This document shows positions 5,592-5,940 of a stretch of 5,940 bases of DNA, piece by piece. Position 1 is the first letter of the stretch. The number at the start of each line of letters is the position of its first letter. Source of the DNA: Acidobacteriota bacterium (lineage in GTDB: Bacteria > Acidobacteriota > UBA6911); assembly GCA_023265215.1 (NCBI GenBank), contig JAHFUH010000355.1, forward strand, positions 1 to 5,940. Direction: 5' to 3'. The translations under genes and the position numbers were made by a program. The notes below the pieces were generated by a model. That model saw nothing but the letters and a program-made list of their open reading frames with translations. It searched no databases and was not told where the DNA came from.

Positions 5592-5620
5592 GGTATAAGA
5601 GAATCCCAATTGCTTGTCAA
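5592..5620 (-). promoter_or_regulatory. Sigma70-type promoter of the ATP-grasp/GNAT/kamA operon
   Basis: On the minus strand a perfect -35 box TTGACA (5620-5615) is followed by a 17-bp spacer and the -10 box TATACC (5597-5592, 4 of 6 to consensus). Predicted transcription starts near 5585-5586, giving a leader of only about 15-17 nt before ATG 5569, enough for the GAAAGG site. No operator palindrome was seen around it. Confidence 0.75.
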
Positions 5621-5940
5621 GACTTATTTCGAAAATTCCACAAGATACTGGGTCAAAACTCCCTTTCAGTACAAAATCTTGTGTGCAATTCCCGATAAGC
5701 AATAAAAAGCCCAGTAGGACGGCTGCATCGATTTTGAAGCTATCTTCCAGCTTCATTTTAGCCCGGAGATCGAAGGGCGTCCTGCTTAAAGACGCATATT
5801 TTTCCTGGGAGCGAAGGCGTCACGCCGGCCGGCGTTTGTTTTATTGGACAGGTCCAGAAAAACAGGGGGGGGCATTCGCAGTATTGACGTTATTTTCGAT
5901 GTAAAAAAGACGGGGATGTTGCTTGAAAACGTCATAAATG
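5621..5940. other. Upstream flank without a convincing gene
   Basis: No supported coding region. A 69-codon minus frame (5547-5756) lacks a ribosome-binding site, contains the operon promoter and overlaps the ligase start out of frame. The stretch contains small palindromes (5816-5834), a run of eight G (5865-5872), and at the edge a loose inverted pair GACGTT (5886-5891) / AACGTC (5928-5933). The upstream neighbour is not visible. Confidence 0.6.
5816..5834. repeat. Compact double palindrome upstream of the operon
   Basis: GGCGT-C-ACGCC (5816-5826) runs into the perfect 12-bp palindrome CGCCGGCCGGCG (5823-5834). It is preceded by CCTGGGAGCGAA (5804-5815). It looks like another dispersed REP-type element, distinct in sequence from the 1237-1596 family. 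Confidence 0.5.

Noticed and set aside
5547..5756. 69-codon minus frame with a hydrophobic stretch ending LLLIGNC (lipoprotein-like)
   Set aside because: Asn before the Cys is a poor lipobox, no ribosome-binding site is present, and it contains the operon promoter and overlaps the ligase start.

Overview
The window holds five protein genes, all on the minus strand, plus a repeat-rich spacer. Composition is moderate (about half G+C), and the code is standard: no in-frame TGA occurs in pyrG, kamA, the GNAT gene or the upstream ATP-grasp gene. The intergenic palindromes and the gene set suggest an uncultured Gram-negative-type bacterium. The phylum cannot be fixed from this window; Acidobacteriota-, Planctomycetota- or Desulfobacterota-like lineages are guesses.

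Layout in transcription order (right to left). 5621-5940 has no convincing gene, only small palindromes and an 8-G tract. A strong sigma70-type promoter (TTGACA, 17 bp, TATACC) at 5592-5620 drives a compact four-gene operon. It encodes a D-Ala-D-Ala-ligase-like ATP-grasp enzyme (4544-5569), a second ATP-grasp enzyme (3501-4544, interrupted by an in-frame TGA at codon 46), a GNAT acetyltransferase (3011-3511) and a KamA-type lysine 2,3-aminomutase (1897-2991). The junctions are a 1-nt overlap (TAATG), an 11-nt overlap, and a 19-nt gap carrying an AAGGAG ribosome-binding site. 1019-1896 is an 878-bp non-coding spacer dominated by a large nested palindrome of REP-like modules. The N-terminal 339 codons of CTP synthase (pyrG) fill 1-1018 and run off the left edge.

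Functional reading. KamA should convert L-lysine to beta-lysine, a GNAT enzyme can N-acylate an amine, and two Ddl-like ATP-grasp ligases can each form a peptide or amide bond. Together they look like a dedicated pathway for a small beta-lysine-containing, possibly acetylated, peptide or amide, for example a compatible solute or a peptide modification. The product is an inference. The main oddity is the TGA in the second ligase: both sides are in one frame, and the start is translationally coupled to the gene before it. The position corresponds to a glycine in E. coli DdlB, so a one-base nonsense change, a sequencing error, readthrough or re-initiation must be told apart.
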